Source of the DNA: an uncultured Comamonadaceae bacterium
GTDB lineage: Bacteria; Pseudomonadota; Gammaproteobacteria; Burkholderiales; Burkholderiaceae
Length of the DNA: 34,751 nucleotides
Assembly: GCA_946482595.1 (NCBI GenBank)
Contig: CAMLSD010000056.1
Location: 1 to 34,751, forward strand
Reading direction: 5' to 3'
Of the stretch, positions 1-7,012 are shown in pieces. Numbering within the stretch: position 1 is the first letter of the stretch; each line of letters opens with the position of its first letter. The notes beneath the pieces are model-generated. The model saw only the letters and a program-made list of their open reading frames with translations, made no database searches and was not told the DNA's origin. Both the position numbers and the translations under genes were made by a program.

Positions 1-75
1 CGCCGGGCCGCCCCAAGTTTCCTTGACCCCCTCGGGGGGCAGGCTGGGCGCAGCCCGGCCCTGGGGGCGCACAGA
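1..75. repeat. 75-bp dispersed GC-rich repeat, copy 1
   Basis: This segment matches 11056-11130 over its full 75 bases in the same orientation with 6 mismatches. It contains a short dyad (CCCCC / GGGGG) and GC-rich arms. It ends directly before the stop codon of the gspB gene, so on the minus strand it forms the start of that gene's 3' untranslated region. Similar GC-hairpin elements after stop codons are common in Burkholderiales genomes, from memory. It may act as a 3'-end or termination element. The left end may extend beyond the window. Confidence 0.8.
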
Positions 76-804
76 TCAGAACGGGACTTCGTAGCGATAT
101 CCCTTGAAGGTGAACTCGGCCCCCCGCGGCTTGATGCGCTCGATGGTGAGGCCGGGCGCCGGCTGCTCCCCCTCGTGGAACAGGCGCCCGCCCAGGATGA
201 GCAGCCGGTCGCGCGGCGCATCGGCGTAGATCGAGCCGCCGATGCTCAGCACCGGCAGGCTGCGGCGCACGTCGTCGGGCAGCTCCTGCACCGTGTACAC
301 CCGCACCGGCGCCGCTGGCGCTGCCGGCGCCGATGCTGCGGCGGCCCGTGGCGCGGCCGCGGGAGCGGCGGCCGTGGCCGCCGGGGCGGGTCGGGGTGCG
401 GGCGCCGCGGCAGGTGCGGGTGCGGGTGCAGCGGCCACGGGCGGCGGCGCGGGCGGCGGCATCACCGGCACCACCACCGGAGGTGGCGCGGGCACGACAG
501 GTGGCGCAGCCGGTGGGGCCGCGGCCGGCGCAGCGGCCGGCACATCGGCGCCCGCCTGCGCGACCGGACGCGGCACCAGCGCAACGGGGGCCTCGGCCGC
601 GCGCCACGGCGCCCACAGCCACACGGCGGCCCCGGCCACCGCCAGGCCCAGCACGGCCCAGGGCCAGCGCACCCGTTGTTCGTCGTCGTCATCGGCCACG
701 GCCGGGCCGAGGCCGGCCGACGCGGCATGGATGCTGGGGGCCGCACCACGCTCGCGTTCACGTTCGGCATTGGCGCGGCGCAGGGCATCGAGGATGTAGG
801 ACAT
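76..804 (-). CDS. gspB: GspB-type general secretion pathway protein
   Basis: This 242-aa protein resembles GspB, which together with GspA helps insert the type II secretin through peptidoglycan. It starts with MSYILDALRRANAERERERG, a cytoplasmic N-terminus typical of the family. One membrane helix follows at about residues 47-67. Residues 75-165 are a long Ala/Pro-rich periplasmic linker. The C-terminal GspB domain spans about 174-242 (LSIGGSIYADAP, GRLFHEGE, FKGYRYEVPF). I chose the ATG at 804 because the conserved N-terminus begins there and the reading frame upstream of it is out of character. The start lies 5 nt after the stop of the ATPase gene, so the two are almost certainly cotranscribed. 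No gsp core genes are in the window. Confidence 0.88.
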   Translation of the reverse strand: MSYILDALRRANAERERERGAAPSIHAASAGLGPAVADDDDEQRVRWPWAVLGLAVAGAAVWLWAPWRAAEAPVALVPRPVAQAGADVPAAAPAAAPPAAPPVVPAPPPVVVPVMPPPAPPPVAAAPAPAPAAAPAPRPAPAATAAAPAAAPRAAAASAPAAPAAPVRVYTVQELPDDVRRSLPVLSIGGSIYADAPRDRLLILGGRLFHEGEQPAPGLTIERIKPRGAEFTFKGYRYEVPF

Positions 805-809
805 GGCCG

Positions 810-2519
810 TCAGTTCCGGTGCTGCAGGCGGGGCTCGTCGACGCCCGTCGCACGATTGAGCTGCATGAAGGTGGTGGGGCCGGCGATGCCGTCGGGCTTG
901 AGGCCCTGGCCCAGCTGGAAGGCATACACGCGGGCCTTGAGCGCCTCGTCCAGCGTCTGGCCCGGCGCGGGCGGGCTGCCGCGGTCCAGCCGGGCGATGT
1001 CGGCCGCCAGGCGCTCGACCACGGGGCCACGGTGGCCGTCGAGCACCATGCCGTTGTAGCCTGCCGGTGCACGCCACAGCGTGGCGAAGTCCCCTTTCCA
1101 GACAGCCGCCAGCGCCGGCAGCGACACCGGCTGCGCGCGGCCCTGCACGTCCAGCACTGCCGTGTCTTCGTCCAGGCCGGTGAGCAGCACATGGCGGGTT
1201 TCACCGCTCGGGCCATGCAGGGTGAGAAACCCCGGGCGGTCGAGCAGGCGGATCAGCGCGACGCTGGAGGCGCTGCGGTGGCATTGCAGTTGCTGGCGGG
1301 CCAGCGCCTGGCAAGGGTCGTCGCTGCCCGGGTCCGCACCGAACTGGCGTGCCAGCGCGCGCCAGGCGCTGGTCTCGTCGGCAAACAGACGCCCCAGCAG
1401 CGCGACCAGTTCGGCGGTGGAGGCCAGCCGCTCGGGCGAGGCCTGCGGCGCCGAGGCCCCCGCCGACATCGTATCGGCCCGGACCGGCTGCGGCGGTGCG
1501 GCACGGCTGGCCGCCGCCGCAACGGGGGCGGACGCGGCTGCGGCCACCGGGGCCGCAGCGCCTGCCGGTGTGCGCCCGTTGGCCCACCAGGCCCCCAAGG
1601 CCAGCCCGCCGCCCGCCAGCCCCAGCCCGGCCACGGCCAGGGCCGCCCACGGCGCCCAGGGGGCACGCGCCCCCCACAGCGCCCAGGTGCGTGCTGCCGG
1701 TATCGAGCGATCGAACACCTCGCGGGCCGCCTGTGCAACGATTTCGTCGTCGACCCGGGTGCGGCCCTTGCCGTAGGCGCCGAGCATCGCGCGGTCGCAC
1801 AGCAGGTTGATGCGGCGCGGAATACCGCGCGACAAGGTGTGGATGCGCCGCATCACCTTGCGGCTGAAGGGTGTGGCACGCTGCATGCCGGCCACCGCCA
1901 GGCGGTGGCGGATGTACTGCGCGGTCTCGGGCTCGGACAGGGCCTCCAGGTGAAAACGCGCAATCACGCGCTGGGCCAGCTGCTCCAGTTCGGGTCTGGC
2001 CAGCATGTCGCGCAGTTCCGGCTGGCCGATCAGCACGATCTGCAGCAGCTTGCGCTCGCTGGTTTCCAGGTTCGTCAACAGGCGCAGCTGTTCGAGCACG
2101 TCGGCCGACAGGTTCTGCGCCTCGTCGATGATCAGCACATTGTTCTGCCCGACGGCATGCGTCTTCAGCAGGAATTCGTTGATCGGGTCGACGTAGTCCT
2201 TCACGGTGGCCTGCGCAGACGCCGGATGCGGAATGCGGAATTCCTCGCACACCGACTTCAGCAGCTCGGTCACCGTGAGCTTGGGATTGAAGATGTAGGC
2301 AACGTTGCAGCGCCGCGGAATCTGCTCGAGGAAGCAGCGACACACCGTGGTCTTGCCGGCGCCGATCTCGCCCGTCAGCAGCACGAACCCACCCCCACCG
2401 TCCAGCCCGTAGAGCAGGTGCGCCAGCGCCTCCCGGTGACGCTCGCTCATGAAGAGGTAGCGCGGGTCCGGCGCGATCGAGAAGGGCGTGTGCTTCAGCC
2501 CGAAGAATTGCGCATACAT
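810..2519 (-). CDS. gspA: GspA/ExeA-type AAA+ ATPase with peptidoglycan-binding tail
   Basis: This 569-aa inner-membrane ATPase is the likely partner of GspB in placing the type II secretin. The N-terminal AAA+ domain has Walker A GEIGAGKT at residues 50-57, Walker B NVLIIDEAQN near 127-136, sensor motif IGQPEL near 164 and an RGIPRRINLL motif near 231. A membrane helix lies at about 289-312. The periplasmic part carries a segment like the C39-peptidase-like region of ExeA, then a C-terminal peptidoglycan-binding fold (GLKPDGIAGPTTFMQLN). The frame remains open to a GTG at 2561, but MYAQFFGLKHTPFSIAPDP at 2519 is the usual family N-terminus. I see no clear Shine-Dalgarno at either start. Some distant relatives serve pilus systems, so secretion is an inference from family. 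Confidence 0.88.
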   Translation of the reverse strand: MYAQFFGLKHTPFSIAPDPRYLFMSERHREALAHLLYGLDGGGGFVLLTGEIGAGKTTVCRCFLEQIPRRCNVAYIFNPKLTVTELLKSVCEEFRIPHPASAQATVKDYVDPINEFLLKTHAVGQNNVLIIDEAQNLSADVLEQLRLLTNLETSERKLLQIVLIGQPELRDMLARPELEQLAQRVIARFHLEALSEPETAQYIRHRLAVAGMQRATPFSRKVMRRIHTLSRGIPRRINLLCDRAMLGAYGKGRTRVDDEIVAQAAREVFDRSIPAARTWALWGARAPWAPWAALAVAGLGLAGGGLALGAWWANGRTPAGAAAPVAAAASAPVAAAASRAAPPQPVRADTMSAGASAPQASPERLASTAELVALLGRLFADETSAWRALARQFGADPGSDDPCQALARQQLQCHRSASSVALIRLLDRPGFLTLHGPSGETRHVLLTGLDEDTAVLDVQGRAQPVSLPALAAVWKGDFATLWRAPAGYNGMVLDGHRGPVVERLAADIARLDRGSPPAPGQTLDEALKARVYAFQLGQGLKPDGIAGPTTFMQLNRATGVDEPRLQHRN

Positions 2520-2560
2520 GGGCAGGAGGATACCGGGCCGCGTCACCCGCTGGAAATGCA

Positions 2561-2617
2561 CACGGCCGCGGCCCGGGGCGGGCGGCGGCCGTGGGTGCGG
2601 TCAGGCCGGTGGCCTGA
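2561..2617 (-). terminator. Two hairpins downstream of fpr, possible 3'-end structure
   Basis: Two perfect inverted repeats lie between the fpr stop and the gspA start. One is CACGGCCGC (2561-2569) with GCGGCCGTG (2585-2593). The other is TCAGGCC (2601-2607) with GGCCTGA (2611-2617). No T-run follows on the minus strand, so if this ends fpr transcription it is not a classical intrinsic terminator. Just beside them, 2616-2633 holds two copies of the 9-mer GATCGGCAG. Confidence 0.4.
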
Positions 2618-2635
2618 TCGGCAGGATCGGCAGGA

Positions 2636-3409
2636 TCACTGCTCGGCGAAGGCGCGCTCGATCACGTAGTCGCCAGGCTTGCTGGTGTTGCCCTCGTGGA
2701 AACCACGCTGGTCGAGCAGCTGCTTGAGGTCCTTGAGCATCTGCGGGCTGCCGCAGATCATCACGCGGTCTTCGGCCGGGTTGAACGCGGGCACGCCCAG
2801 GTCCTCGAACAGCTTGCCGTTTTCAATCAAGGTGGTGATGCGACCCTGGTTGCGGAAGGGCTCACGCGTCACCGTGGGGTAGTACAGCAGCTGGCGGGCG
2901 GCCAGCTCGCCGAGGAACTCGTGGTTGGGCAGTTCTTCGGTGATGAGATCCTGGTAGGCCAGTTCGCTCACCGTGCGGCAGCCATGCACCAGCACGACCT
3001 GCTCGAAGCGTTCATAGGTGTGCGGATCACGGATCACGCTCAGGAAGGGGGCCAGCCCGGTGCCGGTGGACAGCAGGTACAGGCGCTTGCCGGGCAGCAG
3101 GTAGTCCAGCAGCAGGGTGCCGGTGGGCTTGCGGCCGACAAGGATGGTGTCGCCTTCCTTCAGGTGCTGCAGACGCGAGGTCAGCGGGCCGTCGGGCACC
3201 TTGATGCTGAAGAACTCGAGGTGTTCTTCGTAGTTGGCGCTGGCCACGCTGTAGGCCCGCAGCAGCGGCTTGCCCTCGACCTTCAGGCCGATCATCGTGA
3301 AATGGCCGTTCTGGAAGCGGAACGCCTGGTCGCGGGTGGTGGTGAAGCTGAACAGGCGATCGGTCCAGTGGCGCACGCTCAGCACGCGTTCTTCGTTGAA
3401 GGCACTCAT
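2636..3409 (-). CDS. fpr: Ferredoxin/flavodoxin-NADP(+) reductase
   Basis: This 257-aa FAD enzyme passes electrons between NADPH and ferredoxin or flavodoxin in the cytoplasm. The FAD-binding motif RAYSVAS is at residues 51-57. The NADP-binding loop GTGLAPF is at 116-122, and CGSPQML is at 219-225. The C-terminus is VIERAFAEQ, as in the bacterial Fpr class. The length is normal for the family. The ATG at 3409 lies at the conserved N-terminus. The gene sits 144 bp after the PepSY gene, with an AT-rich upstream patch that could hold its own promoter. In bacteria Fpr supports oxidative-stress defence and iron release from siderophores or heme. Its place next to the iron block makes a reductive role in iron use plausible, which is inference. 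Confidence 0.93.
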   Translation of the reverse strand: MSAFNEERVLSVRHWTDRLFSFTTTRDQAFRFQNGHFTMIGLKVEGKPLLRAYSVASANYEEHLEFFSIKVPDGPLTSRLQHLKEGDTILVGRKPTGTLLLDYLLPGKRLYLLSTGTGLAPFLSVIRDPHTYERFEQVVLVHGCRTVSELAYQDLITEELPNHEFLGELAARQLLYYPTVTREPFRNQGRITTLIENGKLFEDLGVPAFNPAEDRVMICGSPQMLKDLKQLLDQRGFHEGNTSKPGDYVIERAFAEQ

Positions 3410-3499
3410 GGCAATGAAGACAGGTCGAACAGGTTGGGCGCCGTGGCAGCTGCGGCCGGCGCCTGGCCGCTGCCCGGGCGGGAAAACCCGGACGAGACA

Positions 3500-3562
3500 G
3501 GATGATACATACCTTCGCGGAATGAATCACCCATACATAAATAGCTTTTTGATCTATGCCAG
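3500..3562 (-). promoter_or_regulatory. AT-rich putative fpr promoter region
   Basis: A sharp fall in GC content separates fpr from the PepSY gene. Read on the minus strand, TATCAT (complement of 3502-3507) is a good -10 match, but I see no convincing -35 at 16-18 nt. It shows that fpr can probably be transcribed separately from the genes upstream. Confidence 0.4.
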
Positions 3563-4816
3563 ACCGGCCGGCTCGTTGGGCGCGGCCCGCGGTGCGGGCC
3601 CGTCGCTGCGGACCGGTGCACGCTGCGGCTGCCGGCGCCCCTCGCGCTTGCGCCACCAGATCACCACCCCGGTGACCGACAGCACGGCCACCAGCAGGCC
3701 GACCGCCGTGACCAGCAGCCGCCAGGGCAGGCCGAAGACCTTGGCCGTGTGCAGTGCCGCCAGCCAGCTGGTGAAGGTGTTGCCCGGCGCGATCGTCGGA
3801 TGCTCGAAGCCCAGCTCCCGGCCCGTTTCATCCTGCGCCGAAAAGTACACCGCCGTGTGGCCGTGATCGTCGGCAAAGTCACGCGAGCTGCGCACCGCGT
3901 AGTACCACGCGCCATGGTCGCGGGCGAGCATCATCGCTTCCTCGTGCTGCACCTCGAAACCGTGTTCACGGGCGCGTGCGGCCATCAGCTCGCGTCCGCG
4001 CGCGCGGGCCTGGGCCCAGCTCATGTTGGCCTGCATCAGCGGTGCCTGGCCCAGGTCGGGCAGCACATCATGGTGGTCCACCGTCGGCACGATGCGCTTG
4101 AGTACCGGCAGGTACAGCTCCTCGCGCAGGTTCAGGCTGACGCTTGAGACCGCAAACACGATCAGCAAGCCCCAGATCCACAGGCCGGCGGCCCGGTGCA
4201 GGTCGAAGTTGATCCGGTAGGCGCTGCCACCGCGCTTGACCAGCCAGGCAGGCTTCCAGCTCCGCCAGAAACCTGCTCGCCGGCGCGGCAGCGTCAGCCA
4301 GGCGCCGACGAAACAGTCGATCAGCCAGACAAAGGACACCACACCGAACAGCCACATGCCCCAGGGGTAGGGAATGGTCAGCGCGTAGTGGAGCTGGTAG
4401 ACCAGCGGCATCAGGTGGGCGCGATCGAAGATCCAGGCGCCCCGTTCGCGTTCGCCCAGCACCTCGCCGGTGGCGGGGTGGGCAAACACCTCGTAGAAAC
4501 GCAGCGCCTTGGCCCCCTCGGGCCCCTCCAGTCGCCAGGCATAGAGCTGGGCCGAACGGCCGGGTTCGGTGCGCAGCGGGTGGTAGTCGATGTGGGCGTC
4601 GCGCGGCAGGGCCCGCTCGACGCGTTCACGCAGCACCAGCGGATCGAGGGTCGTGGCCGGGTCGACGTCGGGTGCCAGGCGCAGCTCGGGGTTCAGCGCC
4701 ACGTCGAGCTCGTCGTAGAAGGCCAGCAGGCTGCCGGTCAGGCCGGCGATCAGCAGGAAACCGGCGATGAACAGGCCGGCGTAACGATGGGCAAGTACCC
4801 AGAAATGGCGGTTCAT
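3554..4816 (-). CDS. PepSY-associated transmembrane protein, putative iron-uptake reductase
   Basis: This 420-aa inner-membrane protein belongs to the PepSY-TM family, often found beside TonB-dependent receptors and proposed to reduce siderophore iron. The start MNRHFWVLAHRYAGLF is typical. Membrane helices are at about 12-34, 150-176, 208-228 and 366-388, with a large periplasmic region between the third and fourth. Histidines near the helices (H10, H143, H207) could bind heme, as proposed for relatives. The C-terminal tail is basic, then Pro/Ala-rich. The ATG at 4816 was chosen because the 32 residues encoded upstream look like read-through of non-coding sequence. It lies 122 bp after exbD, with a strong hairpin in the gap. 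The specific substrate cannot be read from the sequence. Confidence 0.85.
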   Translation of the reverse strand: MNRHFWVLAHRYAGLFIAGFLLIAGLTGSLLAFYDELDVALNPELRLAPDVDPATTLDPLVLRERVERALPRDAHIDYHPLRTEPGRSAQLYAWRLEGPEGAKALRFYEVFAHPATGEVLGERERGAWIFDRAHLMPLVYQLHYALTIPYPWGMWLFGVVSFVWLIDCFVGAWLTLPRRRAGFWRSWKPAWLVKRGGSAYRINFDLHRAAGLWIWGLLIVFAVSSVSLNLREELYLPVLKRIVPTVDHHDVLPDLGQAPLMQANMSWAQARARGRELMAARAREHGFEVQHEEAMMLARDHGAWYYAVRSSRDFADDHGHTAVYFSAQDETGRELGFEHPTIAPGNTFTSWLAALHTAKVFGLPWRLLVTAVGLLVAVLSVTGVVIWWRKREGRRQPQRAPVRSDGPAPRAAPNEPAGLA

Positions 4817-4896
4817 GGCAGGTCTGCAGCAACAGGGTCCTGTGAATGCCGTGCCTGGGGTGGCGCCTGCGGTGCAGGGCGCGCCTGGGTGGGCGG

Positions 4897-4921
4897 TGCC
4901 GGCGCACCCCATGCGCCGGCA
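4897..4921 (-). terminator. Strong hairpin after exbD
   Basis: TGCCGGCGCA (4897-4906) and TGCGCCGGCA (4912-4921) form a perfect 10-bp stem with a 5-nt loop, 17 nt after the exbD stop. There is no T-run after it on the minus strand. It could protect the 3' end of the tonB-exbB-exbD message, or reduce read-through into the PepSY gene. Confidence 0.5.
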
Positions 4922-4938
4922 GGGTCAGGGCAAAGGGT

Positions 4939-5364
4939 TCAGCGTGTTTCGGGTTCGCTGATGAAGCCGATCTTGCTCAGGCCGGCCTTGGAGGCATCGG
5001 CCAGGGTCTCGGCGACATGCCGATACGGCACCGACTGGTCGGCACGCAGATGCACCTCGGGCTTGGCGCCTTCGGGCTTGGCGCCCTCGGCCTGGAAGCG
5101 CTGCGCGGCAACCTCGCGAGTGACCGGCTCGCCATTCCAGAACCGCTGGCCCGACGCGTCGATCGCGAACTCGATCTTTTCGGGCTTGAGCTGGTTCTCG
5201 GCGGCGCTGGCCTTGGGCAGGTCCAGCTTGACCGAATGGGTGAGCAGCGGCGCCGTCACGATGAAGATCACCAGCAGCACCAGCATCACGTCGATGAGCG
5301 GCACCATGTTGATCTCCGACACCGGCGCGCCCGAGGACTTGTTGTCGAAGCTGGCAAAGGCCAT
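4939..5364 (-). CDS. exbD: ExbD, TonB energy-transducing subunit
   Basis: This 141-aa protein is the ExbD subunit that, with ExbB, uses the proton gradient to energise TonB. It has one membrane helix at about 19-39 containing the conserved proton-path aspartate D25 in the sequence NMVPLIDVMLV. The periplasmic domain follows and ends KIGFISEPETR. Residues near 91-100 read GAKPEGAKPE, caused by a 15-bp tandem duplication at 5060-5089. The gene starts 27 nt after exbB, with an AAGGAA Shine-Dalgarno-like stretch. It belongs to the tonB-exbB-exbD operon and should share the Fur control upstream of tonB. Confidence 0.94.
   Translation of the reverse strand: MAFASFDNKSSGAPVSEINMVPLIDVMLVLLVIFIVTAPLLTHSVKLDLPKASAAENQLKPEKIEFAIDASGQRFWNGEPVTREVAAQRFQAEGAKPEGAKPEVHLRADQSVPYRHVAETLADASKAGLSKIGFISEPETR
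5060..5089. repeat. 15-bp tandem duplication inside exbD
   Basis: Two adjacent 15-base units (5060-5074 and 5075-5089) differ at one base. They encode a doubled GAKPE pentapeptide in the periplasmic domain of ExbD and keep the frame. Confidence 0.85.
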
Positions 5365-5391
5365 GGCGGTATTCCTTGTGGCTCGGGCCGA

Positions 5392-6132
5392 TCAGGCCTT
5401 GGCAGCGGCCTTGATCGGACGCACGTTTTCACCCTGGCTCCCGCCGTTGAGCGACTGGCCCATCGACAGGAAGGTGAAGAGTTCGAAGGCAAAGGCGTCG
5501 AGTTTGGCGGTGAGCACGCGATTGCTGCGGGTCAGCCAGTTGTAGCCCATCACGGCCGGGATCGCCACGGCCAGGCCGATGCCGGTCATGATCAGCGCCT
5601 CGCCCACCGGGCCGGCGACCTTGTCCAGCGTGCCGGCGCCGCTCATGCCGATGGCCACCAGCGCGTGGTAGACCCCCCAGACCGTGCCGAACAGGCCGAC
5701 AAACGGGGCCGTTGCGCCCACGGTGGCCAGCACCGTCAGGCCGTTTTCCAGGCGCATGGTTTCCTCGTCCAGCGTCTTCTTGATCGTGCGGGTGAGAAAG
5801 TCCTGCGCGCTGCCGGCTTCCTCGAGCTTGGCCGCGCCGTACTTGGCATGGTGGGCCTGCGCATGCATGGCATGGGCGGTCAGGTGCGAGAAGGGATCAC
5901 GCACGCCGTGGGTCGAGATCTCGTTCTGCACGGCCTCCAGCGAGCTGGCATTCCAGAAGAAGTGCAGGAAGGCCTCGCTGCGCCGCTTGCGGATGAACTG
6001 CGTGATGCCCTTCATGATGATGAGGTACCACGAGACGGCCGACATCAGGATCAGGATGCCCAGCAGGGACTTGCCCACCGCGTCGGACTGCGCGATGAAA
6101 TGGCCGAAGCCCAGGGTGGATTCGGGAGTCAT
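5392..6132 (-). CDS. exbB: ExbB, TonB energy-transducing channel subunit
   Basis: This 246-aa MotA/TolQ/ExbB-family inner-membrane protein forms the proton channel with ExbD. Three membrane segments are visible at about 22-44, 131-160 (VLATVGATAPFVGLFGTVWG) and 177-200 (EALIMTGIGLAVAIPAVMGY). The second and third carry the small polar residues typical of the family. I chose the ATG at 6132 (MTPESTLGFG) because it lies 2 nt after the tonB stop, indicating translational coupling. The frame is open further upstream, but that would overlap tonB. Length fits the betaproteobacterial ExbB class. Confidence 0.94.
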   Translation of the reverse strand: MTPESTLGFGHFIAQSDAVGKSLLGILILMSAVSWYLIIMKGITQFIRKRRSEAFLHFFWNASSLEAVQNEISTHGVRDPFSHLTAHAMHAQAHHAKYGAAKLEEAGSAQDFLTRTIKKTLDEETMRLENGLTVLATVGATAPFVGLFGTVWGVYHALVAIGMSGAGTLDKVAGPVGEALIMTGIGLAVAIPAVMGYNWLTRSNRVLTAKLDAFAFELFTFLSMGQSLNGGSQGENVRPIKAAAKA

Positions 6133-6134
6133 GG

Positions 6135-6908
6135 TCAGTTGTCCAGGTTGAAGTCGAAGGGAATGCGGGCCCACACCGGCTGCGGCTGACCGCCGACCAG
6201 GAAGGGCTTGATGCGGGCCGTGCGGGCGGCGCGGACGGCCGCGTCGTCCAGCCGGCTGAAACCGGAGGAATCGGTCACCTGCGCCTGCACCGGCCGGCCG
6301 GTGGCGTCGAACAGCACCCGCACGACCACCCGGCCGGTTTCACCCAGGCGGCTGGACTGCGCGGGGTAGACCGGCGGCGTGATCGGTGCGGCCAGTTCGA
6401 GCTGGCTGATCGACACGGTGCGGGGCTCGGGCGGCGGTGGCGCAGGCGGGGCCGGCGGCGCCGGGGGCACCAGCGGCACGATGGGTGCCGGCGGTGCGGG
6501 CGGCTCCACCGGCGGCGGTGGCGCCACGAAGGGCGCAGGGGCCGGCGTGGGCGGCGCCGTCACGATCGGCGCGGGCGGTGGTGGTTCTTTCGGCCGTGGC
6601 CTGGGCTGAGGTGGCGGCGGAGGGGGCGGCGGCACGGGGACCGGCGGGGGCGGTGGCGCCACCGTCAGGAACTCGACGAACACCGGGGCGGCCTCACCCA
6701 CGGCTTCCCGCACGGCGTCGACCTGCAGCAGGCCCCAGCCGGCCGCCAGATGGGCCACCACCACGGCGCCCAGCGCGATCGCGCGGTCACGGCCCGACGG
6801 CGCAGCGCCGTAGGTCCCCGGCGGGCGCAGCAGGGCCTGCGGCGGGCCGCCGGACTCGGGCCGGGGGGCCGGCGCCACGGTTGCAGAAGAGGTCACGTCA
6901 TCGCTCAT
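6135..6908 (-). CDS. tonB: TonB, energy transducer for outer-membrane receptors
   Basis: This 257-aa protein spans the periplasm to drive the outer-membrane receptors. A cytoplasmic N-terminal extension of about 40 residues precedes the single membrane helix (about 43-61), which keeps a histidine (H53) as in classical TonB. Residues 83-165 form an extreme proline-rich spacer with long PPPP runs. The C-terminal TonB domain covers about 170-257 (PPVYPAQSSRLGETGRVVV, RIPFDF). It opens the tonB-exbB-exbD operon. The ATG at 6908 lies only about 18 bases from a perfect TATAAT -10 and directly beside a Fur box. There is no Shine-Dalgarno in the short leader. That arrangement predicts tight iron repression. 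Confidence 0.94.
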   Translation of the reverse strand: MSDDVTSSATVAPAPRPESGGPPQALLRPPGTYGAAPSGRDRAIALGAVVVAHLAAGWGLLQVDAVREAVGEAAPVFVEFLTVAPPPPPVPVPPPPPPPPQPRPRPKEPPPPAPIVTAPPTPAPAPFVAPPPPVEPPAPPAPIVPLVPPAPPAPPAPPPPEPRTVSISQLELAAPITPPVYPAQSSRLGETGRVVVRVLFDATGRPVQAQVTDSSGFSRLDDAAVRAARTARIKPFLVGGQPQPVWARIPFDFNLDN

Positions 6909-6909
6909 G

Positions 6910-6928
6910 AATGAGAACGATTCTTATT
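6910..6928. promoter_or_regulatory. Fur box at tonB
   Basis: The 19-mer AATGAGAACGATTCTTATT is a 9-1-9 dyad with 7 of 9 paired positions. It closely resembles the TGAGAAT-ATTCTCA form of the Fur operator. It overlaps the tonB -10 and ends 1 base from the start codon, so bound Fur would block both RNA polymerase and the start region. Confidence 0.8.
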
Positions 6929-6953
6929 ATACGGACAAACCCGGGTTTGCCTA
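6926..6953 (-). promoter_or_regulatory. tonB promoter
   Basis: On the minus strand, TATAAT (complement of 6926-6931) is a perfect -10. TAGGCA (complement of 6948-6953) is a 4 of 6 match to -35 at 16-nt spacing. The expected transcript start near 6919 leaves a leader of only about 10-12 nt. Confidence 0.6.
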
Positions 6954-7012
6954 CCCCCTACCCCATGGCCGGGATTCAAACCGGTCGCGTTGCGCTGCCG
7001 GGTGCTTCGGCC

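Noticed and set aside
333..2669. A 778-codon plus-strand frame antisense to gspA/gspB
   Set aside because: Shadow frame, Arg/Ala-rich, without motifs.
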